Origin: CAIYQJ01 sp963717255
Lineage (GTDB): Bacteria; Chloroflexota; Limnocylindria; Limnocylindrales; CSP1-4
Direction of reading: 5' to 3'
Length of the DNA: 64,000 nt
Assembly: GCA_963717255.1 (NCBI GenBank)
Contig: CAVQVT010000007.1
Span: 124,001 to 188,000 of the forward strand
Below the pieces are notes generated by a model. It worked only from the letters and a program-made list of their open reading frames with translations, did no database searches and was not told the origin of the DNA. Made by a program: the position numbers and the translations under genes. Positions 46,722 to 56,139 of the stretch are shown piece by piece (the first letter of the stretch is position 1; every line of letters begins with the position of its first letter).

Positions 46722-47807
46722 TCAGCTCAGCTCGGCGAGCGTCGCCGGCAGCTCGTCGGCGCCGGTCTCCCCGGACGACGCCGGGTTCGCCAGCCCGCCC
46801 TCCCAGAGCAGCATCTCCTGCGTGAACGCCACCTCGCTCTGGAACAGCGCCCCGACGGATTCCCCGCGGTGGATCCGCCGGATCGCCTCGCCGATGAGCG
46901 GCGCGACCGAGAGCGTGGTGATCCGGGGCGTGCGCTTCGCCGCCGGGATCGGGATCGAGTCCGTCACGACGACCTCGCGCAGCGACGAGGCCTCGATCCG
47001 CGCGACGGCCGGGTCGGACAGCACCGCGTGCGTGGCCGTCGCGTAGATCTCGTCCACGCCCTCGCGCTCGAGCGCCCGGACGACCTCCATGAGGGTCCCG
47101 GCCGTGTCGAACTCGTCGTCCACGACGATGGCGCGCCGCCCCTTCACGTCGCCGATCACGTTCAGGACCTCGGCCTGGTCGAGGTTCCCCACGCGTCGCT
47201 TCTCGATGATCGCGAGGGGCGCGTCCACGAGCTCCGCGAATGTCCGTGCGCGCTTCGCGAAACCGAGGTCGGTCACGACGACGAGGTCGTGCAGGCCCTT
47301 GCGGATGAAGTGGTTCGAGAGCAGATGGACCGCGGTCAGCTCGTCCACCGGGATGTTGAAGAAGCCCTGGATCTGGCCTTGATGGAGGTCCATCGTCAGG
47401 ACGCGGTCGGCGCCGGCCACCGTGATCATGTCGGCGACCAGACGGGCGGTGATCGGGACGCGCGGCTGGTCCTTCTTGTCAGAGCGCCCGTAGGAGTAGT
47501 ACGGGACGACCGCCGTGATCCGCCCGGCCGACGCGCGCTTGAACGCGTCGATCATGATCAGCAGCTCCATGATCGACTGGTTCACGGGGCGGCACGTCGG
47601 CTGGACGAGGAAGACGTCCTTCTCTCGGACGTTGTCGAGCACGCGAACGAAGATGTTCTCGTTCGCGAACTGGAAGATCTCGGCGCGGCCCTGCTCCACG
47701 CCCAGGTAGCGGCAGATCTTGCGCGCGAGCTCCGGGTTGGCGTTCCCCGTGTAGACGTCGAACTGGTCGGAGTACACCGCAGTCTCCCGCCCGCGCGCGG
47801 AGTTCAC
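46722..47807 (-). CDS. prs: Ribose-phosphate pyrophosphokinase
   Basis: 361 residues from GTG, overlapping the gyrA stop (GTGA). YTGNANPELARKICRYLGVE, ENIFVRVLDNVREKDVFLVQ, VVPYYSYGRSDKKDQPRVPI, TMDLHQGQIQGFFNIPVDEL and APLAIIEKRRVGN match PRPP synthase. The PRPP loop reads VVDDEFDTAGTLMEV where most enzymes have DDMIDTAGT, and flap residues are present. It makes PRPP from ribose-5-phosphate and ATP for nucleotides. A C-terminal extension of about 30 residues follows the usual end. Last gene of the par-gyr operon. Confidence 0.94.
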   Translation of the reverse strand: MNSARGRETAVYSDQFDVYTGNANPELARKICRYLGVEQGRAEIFQFANENIFVRVLDNVREKDVFLVQPTCRPVNQSIMELLIMIDAFKRASAGRITAVVPYYSYGRSDKKDQPRVPITARLVADMITVAGADRVLTMDLHQGQIQGFFNIPVDELTAVHLLSNHFIRKGLHDLVVVTDLGFAKRARTFAELVDAPLAIIEKRRVGNLDQAEVLNVIGDVKGRRAIVVDDEFDTAGTLMEVVRALEREGVDEIYATATHAVLSDPAVARIEASSLREVVVTDSIPIPAAKRTPRITTLSVAPLIGEAIRRIHRGESVGALFQSEVAFTQEMLLWEGGLANPASSGETGADELPATLAELS

Positions 47808-50365
47808 GCGTCCGGCCCGCCGTCGCCTTCCGCCGACTCCTCGTCGTCGCCGTCATTCTCCCCGATGGCCCGGTGCTCCGCCAGACCTGCGCGGAAGGCC
47901 GCGATCCCCACAACGCGGTCGCCCTCGGCGAGCCGCATCACGATGACCCCTCGCGCGCCGGACGAGTAGCGGTTGATCGTCCGGACATCGGTGCGGACGA
48001 TCTGGCCCTGCTCGCTGATGAGGAGCAGCTCCTCCTCGGTCTCGGTGACCTGCTGGACGGCCGCGACCGCGCCGGTCTTCCGGCCCTCGAGCGGGATGAG
48101 CATCACGCCCTGGCCCCCGCGGTGCTTCCGCCGGAACTCCGAGAGCCGGACGCGCTTGCCGTACCCGGTCTCCGTGAGCGTGAGCAGGTCGGCGGTGGGC
48201 TCCGCGACGGCCATCGAGACGACGCGGTCGCCGGCGCGTGCGAGCCGGATGCCGATGACGCCGGCGGCGACGCGGCCCATCGGCCGGACCTCGCCCTCGT
48301 GGAACCGGGCGAGCTTCCCGTGTGCGGTCGCGAGCAGGACATCGTCCTCGCCGCTGGTCACCGCGACCCACGCGAGCTCGTCCCCCTCGTTGAGGGTGAT
48401 CGCGATGATGCCCGATGACCGGACGCGCTCGAACTGCTCGAGGGGCGTCTTCTTCACGATGCCGTTGCGGGTGGCGAGCATGAGGAAGGAGCCGGCGTCG
48501 AACCCCGCGATGACGATCGTCGCCTTCGGGGCCTCGCCGGTCTCGACCTGGACGCCCGGCAGGTTGATGATCGGGATTCCCTTCGCCTGGCGGCTGGCGT
48601 CCGGGATCGCGTGGACCTTGCTGCTGAAGACGCGCCCGCGGTTCGTGAAGAACAGGGCCCAGTCGTGCGTGTTCGCCACCAGGAGGTCGTCGACCGCGTC
48701 CTCCTCGCGCGTCACGTGGCCGATGATCCCCTTGCCGCCGCGGTGCTGACGGCGGTAGGTCGCGACAGGCTGGCGCTTGATGTAGCCCCGCCGGCTGATC
48801 GTGACGACCACATCCTCGTCGGCGATGAGGTCCTCGTCGGTCATCTCGCGCGACTCGTCGTCGGCGACGCGCGTCCGCCGCTCGCCGGCGTGCTTCCGCT
48901 TCAGCTCGTTCAGCTCGTCCTTGATGATCGCGAGGACGCGGCCCGGGTTGGCGAGGATGTCCTCGAGCTCCGCGATGAGCTGGATGACGGCGAGGTACTC
49001 GTCCTCGATCTTCTTCCGCTCGAGCGCGGCGAGCCGCGCGAGCCGCATGTCCAGGATCGCCTGGGCCTGGACCTCGGTCAGCCCGAAGTGCGCCATCAGG
49101 TTCTTCCGCGCGGTCTCGACGTCTGCCGACTCGCGGATCGTCTTGATGACGGCATCGAGGTTGTCGAGCGCGATCTTCAGCCCTTCGAGGATGTGGGCCC
49201 GTTCGCGCGCCTTCCCGAGGTCGTACTCCGTGCGTCGCCGGATGACGTCGCGGCGCCAGTCGATGTGGTGCTGGATGACGGACTTGAGCGGGAGCGTCTG
49301 CGGCTGGCCGTCGACGAGGGCGAGCATGTTCAGGTTGAACGCGCTCTGCATCGTCGTGTGCTTGAAGAGGTTGTTCAGGACCTTGTGCGGGTTCGCGTCC
49401 TGCTTGACCTCGATGAAGATGCGCATCCCGTCGCGGTCGGACTCGTCCCGCAGGTCCGAGATCCCCTCGAGCTTCTTGTCCTTCACCAGGTCGGCGATCT
49501 TCTCGATCAGCGCCGCCTTGTTCACCTGGTACGGGAGCTCGGTGACGATGATCGCCGTCCGCTCCCTGCGGGTCTCCTCGAAGGCGACCTGGGCGCGCAT
49601 GACGACGCGGCCCCTGCCGTGGGCGTACATCTGGCGGATCGCGTCCACCCGCTCGGTCTGGCCGGTGATCGTGTTGCGCTGCTGGTCGAACCGGAAGATC
49701 GTCCCGCCGGTCGGGAAGTCCGGGCCCCTCACGAACGCGCAGAGGTCGTCGCTCGTGAGGTCCGGGTCGTCGATGAGCGCGATCGTCGCATCGGCGACCT
49801 CGCCGAGATGGTGCGGCGGGATGTTCGTCGCCATGCCGACCGCGATCCCGGACGAGCCGTTCACGAGGAGGTTCGGGAGGCGGGCCGGCAGCACGGTGGG
49901 CTCGCGGTGGCTGCCGTCGTAGTTGTCGATGAAGTCGACGGTGTCCTTGTCGATGTCGACGAGCATCTCGGCCGCGATCGCGGTCAGGCGGGCCTCCGTG
50001 TACCGCATCGCGGCGGCGCTGTCGCCGTCCACCGAGCCGAAGTTGCCCTGGCCGTCTACGAGCGGATACCGCATCGAGAAGTGCTGGGCGAGGCGCACGA
50101 GCGTGTCGTACGCGGCCTGGTCCCCGTGCGGGTGGTACTTGCCGAGGACCTCGCCGACGATCGCGGCGCACTTGCGGAACGACGATGTGGACGAGAGACC
50201 CATCTCGCCCATCGCGTACAGGATCCGGCGCTGCACCGGCTTCAGGCCGTCGCGGACGTCGGGGAGCGCGCGCGAGACGATGACGCTCATCGCGTAGTCG
50301 AGGTACGAGACCTTCATCTCGTCCTCGATGCGGATGGCCCTGATGTCGCCCGGGTCGTCGATCAC
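47804..50365 (-). CDS. gyrA: DNA gyrase subunit A
   Basis: 853 residues. EDEMKVSYLDYAMSVIVSRA LPDVRDGLKPVQRRILYAM, then GEVLGKYHPHGDQAAYDTLV and the catalytic Tyr in AAMRYTEARL. The GyrA-box QHRGGKGIIG (about residue 543) marks it as gyrase rather than topo IV; six C-terminal wrapping repeats follow and a long acidic tail. The position equivalent to E. coli Ser83 is Gln. 31 nt after the HEAT-repeat gene; overlaps prs by GTGA. Confidence 0.97.
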   Translation of the reverse strand: MIDDPGDIRAIRIEDEMKVSYLDYAMSVIVSRALPDVRDGLKPVQRRILYAMGEMGLSSTSSFRKCAAIVGEVLGKYHPHGDQAAYDTLVRLAQHFSMRYPLVDGQGNFGSVDGDSAAAMRYTEARLTAIAAEMLVDIDKDTVDFIDNYDGSHREPTVLPARLPNLLVNGSSGIAVGMATNIPPHHLGEVADATIALIDDPDLTSDDLCAFVRGPDFPTGGTIFRFDQQRNTITGQTERVDAIRQMYAHGRGRVVMRAQVAFEETRRERTAIIVTELPYQVNKAALIEKIADLVKDKKLEGISDLRDESDRDGMRIFIEVKQDANPHKVLNNLFKHTTMQSAFNLNMLALVDGQPQTLPLKSVIQHHIDWRRDVIRRRTEYDLGKARERAHILEGLKIALDNLDAVIKTIRESADVETARKNLMAHFGLTEVQAQAILDMRLARLAALERKKIEDEYLAVIQLIAELEDILANPGRVLAIIKDELNELKRKHAGERRTRVADDESREMTDEDLIADEDVVVTISRRGYIKRQPVATYRRQHRGGKGIIGHVTREEDAVDDLLVANTHDWALFFTNRGRVFSSKVHAIPDASRQAKGIPIINLPGVQVETGEAPKATIVIAGFDAGSFLMLATRNGIVKKTPLEQFERVRSSGIIAITLNEGDELAWVAVTSGEDDVLLATAHGKLARFHEGEVRPMGRVAAGVIGIRLARAGDRVVSMAVAEPTADLLTLTETGYGKRVRLSEFRRKHRGGQGVMLIPLEGRKTGAVAAVQQVTETEEELLLISEQGQIVRTDVRTINRYSSGARGVIVMRLAEGDRVVGIAAFRAGLAEHRAIGENDGDDEESAEGDGGPDA

Positions 50366-50396
50366 GTCTCGTGTCTCCGGTCAGTCTGCGGATGGC

Positions 50397-51374
50397 TCAC
50401 GGGAACGGGGCCATCGTGTGGGAGTCGGGAGGAGGGAGCTCGCCGAATCGCGCGGCCATCTCGGCGGCGGTCGATGTGGACGTCGCGCCGGGCCGGCGCC
50501 GGATGCCCGCGATCCGCTCGCGGATGGCCGAGGCGGCGCCGGGCTCCAGCTTCGCGAGCGCGTCCCGAACGACCCAGGCGCGTGCCCCGTCGTCGGACGC
50601 CGCGGCGCGCTCGGCCTCCTCGCGACAGAACGTGGCCACCGCCCGCGCGTCCACGAGGACGAGCGACCGCAGCGCCCATGAGAGTGCCTTCTGGACGTCC
50701 GGCGATGCGTCGCCGATGAGGGAGCCCACGACGTCGAGGCCGCGGACGGCGACCTCGGGCCGCCGCCCGCGCGTGCGGTCCACGAACGGCATGCGGGCGA
50801 TCGTCGATCCGGCGAGCCGGCGCTCCCAGCGCGACGGCGAGAAGACGACCTGCTCCACCTCGGCCCAGCGGTAGGGCTCCAGCAGGACCCCCCGCGCGTA
50901 CGGCGAGGCCAGGGTGTCCACGGAGATCCACTCGCTCGCGGTGCGCGCCGCCCGGCGCATCAGCTGCCAGGTCCGCTCTGGGTCGACGGCGACGATCCGG
51001 TCCATGAGCCGGGTCGCGATCCAGCGGGCCTCGGCGACCTCGCTCCGCGACGCACGGTCGGCGGCGGCCAGGAGTCGTGCCGGCCCCGTGCCTCGTCCGG
51101 CACGGGCCACGCCGGCCTCGACCGCGGAGATGAGGGGCTGACGGACCCCGGCGACGCCCCGGAGCCCCGGGGCCACGCGCGGCATCGCTTCCGCGTAGAC
51201 GGGATCGGCGAGCGCCGCGAGCCCCGCATCGAGAGCGGCGACGAAGCTCTCCGGGTCGTCAAGCAGCTCGCCGAGTCTGCCACCGAGCGCCACCGCGGCC
51301 GGCCGATGGGCCTCGACGAAGGCCATCGCCGCGTCGGTGGCGGCACTGGCGGGAGCCGGGGCCGTGACGCTCAT
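50397..51374 (-). CDS. HEAT-repeat protein, AlkD-like DNA alkylation repair family (putative)
   Basis: 325 residues, almost all helical. SEWISVDTLASPYARGVLLE, RWAEVEQVVFSPSRWERRLA GSTIARMPF and DVQKALSWALRSLVLVDARA resemble the repeats of AlkD-type glycosylases, where a conserved Trp and Arg line the DNA groove. The exact catalytic Asp is not certain. The ATG overlaps the stop of the thioesterase (ATGA). It sits between gyrB and gyrA, an uncommon place. Confidence 0.6.
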   Translation of the reverse strand: MSVTAPAPASAATDAAMAFVEAHRPAAVALGGRLGELLDDPESFVAALDAGLAALADPVYAEAMPRVAPGLRGVAGVRQPLISAVEAGVARAGRGTGPARLLAAADRASRSEVAEARWIATRLMDRIVAVDPERTWQLMRRAARTASEWISVDTLASPYARGVLLEPYRWAEVEQVVFSPSRWERRLAGSTIARMPFVDRTRGRRPEVAVRGLDVVGSLIGDASPDVQKALSWALRSLVLVDARAVATFCREEAERAAASDDGARAWVVRDALAKLEPGAASAIRERIAGIRRRPGATSTSTAAEMAARFGELPPPDSHTMAPFP

Positions 51375-52057
51375 CGGTCCGCCACCATGCCGGGAGTATC
51401 GGTTGCCGTGTCCCGGTCCACCGTCGCGTCCGCGCCGGCAGAGGTGCCGGCACCGCCGCCCGCCCCGACGCCGGCGTCCGCGAGCTGCTCGACGCCGGCG
51501 CCCGCGAGCGGCTCCACGGCCGGGAGCGACTGCCGGACGCGCCAGCGCCGTACGCCTCCCGGGCCGTCGGTCGTGCCCGCGAAGCGATACCGGGAACGCA
51601 GCTCCTGCTGCTGACTCTCTGGGATCGTCAGATACACGCCCTCGGCCCGCGCGCAGACGTCGCCGGTCGCGCGATCCAGCACGGCCGCCTCGGCCCGGAT
51701 GAGCCGCCGCTTCATCTCGATGACGCGGCCTTCGACGCGAAGCGGCGTGGCCACATGCACGGGCCGTCGGTACTCGATGGACATCCGGGCGGTCAGCGCG
51801 AACGCCTCACGCGACGCGATCGCCCACGCCATCGCCTCGTCGAGCAGCGTGGCGAGGATCCCGCCGTGCGCGATCCCCTCCCACCCCTGGAAGCCCGGGC
51901 CGAGGACCAGGTCGCTCCACGAGCGATCGGGCTCGATGTGGATGACCATCCGGATCCCCTGCGCGTTGAGATCGCCGCAGGCGAAGCAGCGGTGCGCCGC
52001 GAGGTCGAACGTCCCCTCCACGCCGGGCTGCGCCGCGCCTCGCGCCTCAGACGTCAA
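51371..52057 (-). CDS. PaaI/hotdog-fold thioesterase
   Basis: 228 residues, TTG start overlapping the gyrB stop by 11 nt. CFACGDLNAQGIRMVIHIEP, GFQGWEGIAHGGILATLLDE AMAW (the HGG...ltLlDe hotdog signature) and TARMSIEYRRPVHVATPLRV. It should hydrolyse acyl-CoA-type thioesters; the substrate is unknown. The C-terminal 70 residues are low-complexity Ala/Gly/Thr. Upstream in-frame starts would lie inside gyrB and are not used. Confidence 0.82.
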   Translation of the reverse strand: MTSEARGAAQPGVEGTFDLAAHRCFACGDLNAQGIRMVIHIEPDRSWSDLVLGPGFQGWEGIAHGGILATLLDEAMAWAIASREAFALTARMSIEYRRPVHVATPLRVEGRVIEMKRRLIRAEAAVLDRATGDVCARAEGVYLTIPESQQQELRSRYRFAGTTDGPGGVRRWRVRQSLPAVEPLAGAGVEQLADAGVGAGGGAGTSAGADATVDRDTATDTPGMVADR

Positions 52058-54026
52058 GGTTCCGCACCTTCCGCGCCTCGGACTTGATGAAGTCCTTGCG
52101 CGGAGCGACCTTCTCACCCATCAGCATCGTGAAGATGCCGTCAGCCTCGGCCGCATCATCGATCTCCGCCCGGAGCAGCGTCCGCGTCTCCGGGTTCATC
52201 GTCGTCTCCCAGAGCTGGTCGGCATTCATCTCGCCCAGGCCCTTGAAGCGCTGGACGGTGACGTTCTTCGCGGTCATCTCCTTCACGATCCGGTCGCGCT
52301 CGCCCTCCGACTGCGCGTACCGCGTGACCTTGCCCGTGCTGACCCGGAACAGCGGCGGCTGCGCGATGTAGAGGTAGCCCTGCTCGATCACCTGTGGCAT
52401 GTGGCGGTAGAAGAAGGTAAGCAGCAGGGTGCGGATGTGGGCCCCGTCCACGTCCGCGTCGGTCATGATGATGACCCGGTGGTATCGGAGCTTCAGGATG
52501 TCGAAGGTCTCGCCGATGCCTGCCCCGAGCGCCACGATGAGCGGGCGCACGTTCTCGCTCGAGAGGATCTTGTCGAGCCGGGCCTTCTCGACGTTCAGGA
52601 TCTTGCCGCGGAGCGGGAGGATCGCCTGGAAGCGTCGGTCGCGGCCGCCCTTCGCTGAGCCGCCGGCCGAGTCGCCCTCGACGAGGTAGAGCTCGCTCTT
52701 CGCCGGATCGCGCTCCTGGCAGTCCGCGAGCTTGCCCGGGAGGGCGAGCCCCTCGAGCGCACCCTTCCGGATGACGAGGTCGCGTGCCTTCCGCGCCGCC
52801 TCGCGTGCGCGGGCCGACCGCAGGCACTGCTCGACGATGCGCCGCGCGTCCGACGGGTTCTCGTCGAGATACTGGGAGATGCCGTCGGCGACCGCCGCGG
52901 CCACCTGCGGCGTCACGAACGCGTTCCCCAGCTTGCCCTTCGTCTGGCCCTCGAACTCCGGGTTGGGCAGCTTCACGCTGATGACCGCCGTGAGGCCGTC
53001 GCGGACATCCTCGCCGGAGAGGTTGCTGTCCGAGTCCTTCAGGACGCCGCTCTTCCGGGCGAACTCGTTCAGCGAGCGGGTCAGAGCGGTCCGGAAGCCC
53101 GTGAGGTGCGTCCCACCGTCGATCGTGTTGATGTTGTTCGCGAACGCGTAGACGTTCTCGCTGAAGCTGTCGTTGTACTGGAGCGCGACCTCGATGCGCG
53201 TGGTCCCGTCCAGTCGATCGACGTAGATGGGCCGGTCGTGGAGGACGTCCTTGTTCCGGTTCAGGTGCCGGACGAAGGACATCAGGCCGCCTTCGAAGTA
53301 GAACGAGCGCTCCCGGTCGGCACGCTCGTCCACGAGACGGATCCAGAGGCCCTTGTTCAGGTAGGCCGACTCGCGAAGCCGCTGGGCGATGGTGTCGAAG
53401 GAGAAGTCGGTCGTGTCGAACACCTCCGGGTCGGCCCGGAAGACGGTGGCGGTGCCGTGCCGATCCCCCTGCGGCCCGACCTTGGTGACCGGCATCGTGG
53501 GCTTCCCGCGCGCGTACTCCTGGGCCCAGACGGCGCCGTCGCGCGCGGTCTCGACGCGGAGCCACTCGGACAGGGCGTTCACCACGCTCACGCCCACGCC
53601 GTGGAGCCCGCCGGAGACCTTGTAGCCGCTGCCGCCGAACTTGCCGCCGGCGTGGAGGACCGTATGGACGACCTCGAGGGCATCCTTGCCCGTCGCGTGG
53701 CGACCGACCGGGACGCCGCGGCCGTCATCCACGACCCGGAGCGCGCCGTCCGACTGGAGCGTCACGTCGATGCGGGTCGCGTGCCCGGCCATCGCCTCGT
53801 CGATCGAGTTGTCCACGACCTCCCACGCGAGGTGGTGGAGACCGCGGACGTCCGTCGAGCCGATGTACATCCCGGGGCGCTTGCGGACCGCCTCCAGGCC
53901 TTCGAGGACCTGGATCGCGCTGACGCCGTACTCGTCCGACGCGGCGCGCTTCCGTGTCCGGCGAGCGGATGCGGTCGACGCATCTCCGGCGTCGCCTCCG
54001 CCGGGGCGCTTGGGGTTCTCCGTCAC
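52047..54026 (-). CDS. gyrB: DNA gyrase subunit B
   Basis: 659 residues. YGVSAIQVLEGLEAVRKRPG, EVVDNSIDEAMAGHATRIDV (ATP-binding Asn), DDGRGVPVGRHATGKDALEV, GGLHGVGVSVVNALSEWLRV and the TOPRIM metal site LVEGDSAGGSAKGGRDRRFQ, with TDADVDGAHIRTLLLTFFYR. The end QRFKGLGEMNADQLWETTMN is the GyrB C-terminus. The ATG overlaps the parB stop (ATGA). Together with GyrA it adds negative supercoils. Confidence 0.97.
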   Translation of the reverse strand: MTENPKRPGGGDAGDASTASARRTRKRAASDEYGVSAIQVLEGLEAVRKRPGMYIGSTDVRGLHHLAWEVVDNSIDEAMAGHATRIDVTLQSDGALRVVDDGRGVPVGRHATGKDALEVVHTVLHAGGKFGGSGYKVSGGLHGVGVSVVNALSEWLRVETARDGAVWAQEYARGKPTMPVTKVGPQGDRHGTATVFRADPEVFDTTDFSFDTIAQRLRESAYLNKGLWIRLVDERADRERSFYFEGGLMSFVRHLNRNKDVLHDRPIYVDRLDGTTRIEVALQYNDSFSENVYAFANNINTIDGGTHLTGFRTALTRSLNEFARKSGVLKDSDSNLSGEDVRDGLTAVISVKLPNPEFEGQTKGKLGNAFVTPQVAAAVADGISQYLDENPSDARRIVEQCLRSARAREAARKARDLVIRKGALEGLALPGKLADCQERDPAKSELYLVEGDSAGGSAKGGRDRRFQAILPLRGKILNVEKARLDKILSSENVRPLIVALGAGIGETFDILKLRYHRVIIMTDADVDGAHIRTLLLTFFYRHMPQVIEQGYLYIAQPPLFRVSTGKVTRYAQSEGERDRIVKEMTAKNVTVQRFKGLGEMNADQLWETTMNPETRTLLRAEIDDAAEADGIFTMLMGEKVAPRKDFIKSEARKVRNLDV

Positions 54027-54898
54027 GCGGTCCCTCCGACGAGACGATCGAAGAGCCGCGAGAGCTCCTCGTCGCTGTAGAACTCGATGATGATCCGGCC
54101 GCCGCGGCGCGACCGGGCGATGCTCACCTTCGTGCCGAGTGCGGAGCGGAGGTCCAATTCGACCCGCTCGAGCTCGGCGTCGGCCGGTGCCTCGCCCGCA
54201 GCCCGTGCCCTGGTCGCCGCCTGCGGCTCCTCGCGCAGTCGACGCACGAGCTCCTCGGTCTGGCGCACGGAGAGATCGCGGTCGATGACCACCGCGAGGA
54301 CGCGCGCCTGGCGGTCGGTCGGCAGGCCACCGAGCGCGCGCGCGTGGCCCTCCGACACGAGGCCGGCGGCGAGCGCCGCCTGGACCTCGTCGTCCAGAGC
54401 GAGGAGGCGGAGGCTGTTCGCGATGGTGGGTCGCGCCTTGCCCATCCGCTTGGCGAGCTTCTCCTGCGTGAAACCGAACTCGTCGATCAGCTGGCGGTAG
54501 GCCCGCGCCTCCTCGAGCGGATCGAGGTCCTCGCGCTGGATGTTCTCCACGAGGGCCAGCTCGAGCTGGTCGTGGTCCGCGAGCTCGCGGACCACCGCCG
54601 GGATGCGCTCCAGACCGGCCAGGCGGCTCGCGCGGACGCGACGCTCACCGGCGACGAGGCGGTAGCCGTCGATCGTCTCGGTGACGAGGATCGGCTGGAG
54701 GACCCCATGCTCGACGATGCTCGCGGCGAGCTCGGCGAGCGCGTCCTCGTCCACGGCGGTACGCGGCTGGTAGGGGTTCGGCGCGATCCGGGCGAGCGGG
54801 ATCTCCGTGGGTGCCTCGATCGCCGTGGGTCGCGTCGGGATGAGGGCCGAGAGCCCGCGCCCGAGGCCCCCCTGGTGCCGATCGCTCCGGCTTGTCAC
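54023..54898 (-). CDS. parB: Chromosome partitioning protein ParB
   Basis: 291 residues from GTG inside the parA stop (GTGA). GGLGRGLSALIPTRP, IPLARIAPNPYQPRTAVDED, the CTPase motif YRLVAGERRVRASRLAGLER, then QLELALVENIQREDLDPLEE ARAY and the HTH FTQEKLAKRMGKARPTIANS. The C-terminal dimer domain ends GGRIIIEFYSDEELSRLFDR. ParB loads on parS and clamps the origin region with CTP. A matching parS core lies 1.2 kb upstream. Confidence 0.97.
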   Translation of the reverse strand: MTSRSDRHQGGLGRGLSALIPTRPTAIEAPTEIPLARIAPNPYQPRTAVDEDALAELAASIVEHGVLQPILVTETIDGYRLVAGERRVRASRLAGLERIPAVVRELADHDQLELALVENIQREDLDPLEEARAYRQLIDEFGFTQEKLAKRMGKARPTIANSLRLLALDDEVQAALAAGLVSEGHARALGGLPTDRQARVLAVVIDRDLSVRQTEELVRRLREEPQAATRARAAGEAPADAELERVELDLRSALGTKVSIARSRRGGRIIIEFYSDEELSRLFDRLVGGTA

Positions 54899-55710
54899 AG
54901 CGTCACCGCCTCGGGCACGGGGACCGGGCCCGAGACCGGCCTGCCGTCGCGACGGCGCAGCTCTTCGGCGAGGGCCTGGTACGCGAGAGCGCCACGGGAC
55001 GCGGGGTCGTGCTCGACGATCGGGCGGCCGTACGAGGGTGCCTCGGCGAGGCGCACGCTTCGCGGGATGACCGAGCCGAAGACGGCGCTGCCGAGGTGTC
55101 GGCGGACCTCGGCAGCGACCTCCGCGGAGAGGTTCGTGCGACCGTCGAACATGGTGAGGACGACCCCCTTGATGGCGAGGTCGGGGTTGAGGTGATCCCG
55201 GACGAGGTTGATCGTCGCGATGAGCTGACTCAGCCCCTCGAGGGCGTAGTACTCGCACTGGATGGGGACGAGGACCGAGTCGGCTGCCGTGAGGGCGTTC
55301 ACCGTGAGAAGGCCCAGGGACGGAGGGCAGTCGAGGAGAACGTAGTCGTAGGCGGGCACGGCAGGAGCGAGGAGGTGCGCGAGCCGGCGCTCGCGCTGGG
55401 GGAGGGGGGTGAGCTCGACCTCGGCGCCCGCGAGGGAGATGGACGAGGGGATGACGGAGAGGCCGTCGATGGAGGTCCGGAGGACGAGGTCGTCGAGAAG
55501 CGCGTCTTCCACGACCGCGTCGTAGACGGACCGCCCTGCGCTCCCTCGGTCGATGCCGAGGCCGCTCGTGGCATTCCCCTGGGGGTCGAGGTCGATGACC
55601 AGCACGCGGTCACCGGCGAGGGCGAGATACGCCGCGAGATTGACGACGGTGGTGGTCTTGCCAACGCCGCCCTTCTGGTTGGCGCAGGCGATCGTCTGCC
55701 CCATGGTCAT
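54895..55710 (-). CDS. parA: Chromosome partitioning ATPase ParA/Soj
   Basis: 271 residues. MGQTIACANQKGGVGKTTTV with the deviant Walker A lysine, VLVIDLDPQGNATSGLGID, YVLLDCPPSLGLLTVNALTA, VLVPIQCEYYALEGLSQLIA and SAVFGSVIPRSVRLAEAPSY. It forms ATP-dependent dimers on nucleoid DNA and moves ParB-parS complexes. Two in-frame ATGs (55710, 55704) are possible. First gene of the par-gyr-prs operon; a TAGGAT hexamer at 55746-55741 may be its -10. Confidence 0.97.
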   Translation of the reverse strand: MTMGQTIACANQKGGVGKTTTVVNLAAYLALAGDRVLVIDLDPQGNATSGLGIDRGSAGRSVYDAVVEDALLDDLVLRTSIDGLSVIPSSISLAGAEVELTPLPQRERRLAHLLAPAVPAYDYVLLDCPPSLGLLTVNALTAADSVLVPIQCEYYALEGLSQLIATINLVRDHLNPDLAIKGVVLTMFDGRTNLSAEVAAEVRRHLGSAVFGSVIPRSVRLAEAPSYGRPIVEHDPASRGALAYQALAEELRRRDGRPVSGPVPVPEAVTL

Positions 55711-56115
55711 GGGGGCGCGATGGGGGCGATCACGCGCGGAATCCTACCATCGGGGGCGGTCTCCGGGCTGTGCGCTGCTGTCGGTGCCGGGGTGTGCTGC
55801 AAGCATGGCCACTCCAGCTCACGTCCGGCTCACCGCGCGAACGACGCCGGGTCGACGCGCTCGACGACGACTCGAGCAGCGATGGGCCGGCGGGTGGTCC
55901 CCGCTTCGCGTCCGGTGCGCTCGCTGTCGAGCGTTCCGGGGTCGCGTCCGGGGCCGGACGAGCGCCGCGTGTTCCATGTGACACGGGCGGCGGCCCAGGT
56001 CGCTGCGGTCGCGTCGGTGGCCACTGGTGGCCACTGGCGGTCCGGCTGCCGGATCTCGCTCGGCTCGGCGCCTGACGCTGATGCATCTCGGCGCTCGGCG
56101 CTCGCCGTTCGGCGC

Positions 56116-56131
56116 CGTTTCACGTGAAACC
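56116..56131. other. parS: parS centromere-like site
   Basis: CGTTTCACGTGAAACC contains the perfect palindromic core GTTTCACGTGAAAC bound by chromosomal ParB; only the two outer bases differ from the textbook TGTTTCACGTGAAACA. It lies 0.4 kb upstream of parA and about 48.5 kb from oriC. Confidence 0.93.
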
Positions 56132-56139
56132 GCCGGCGC

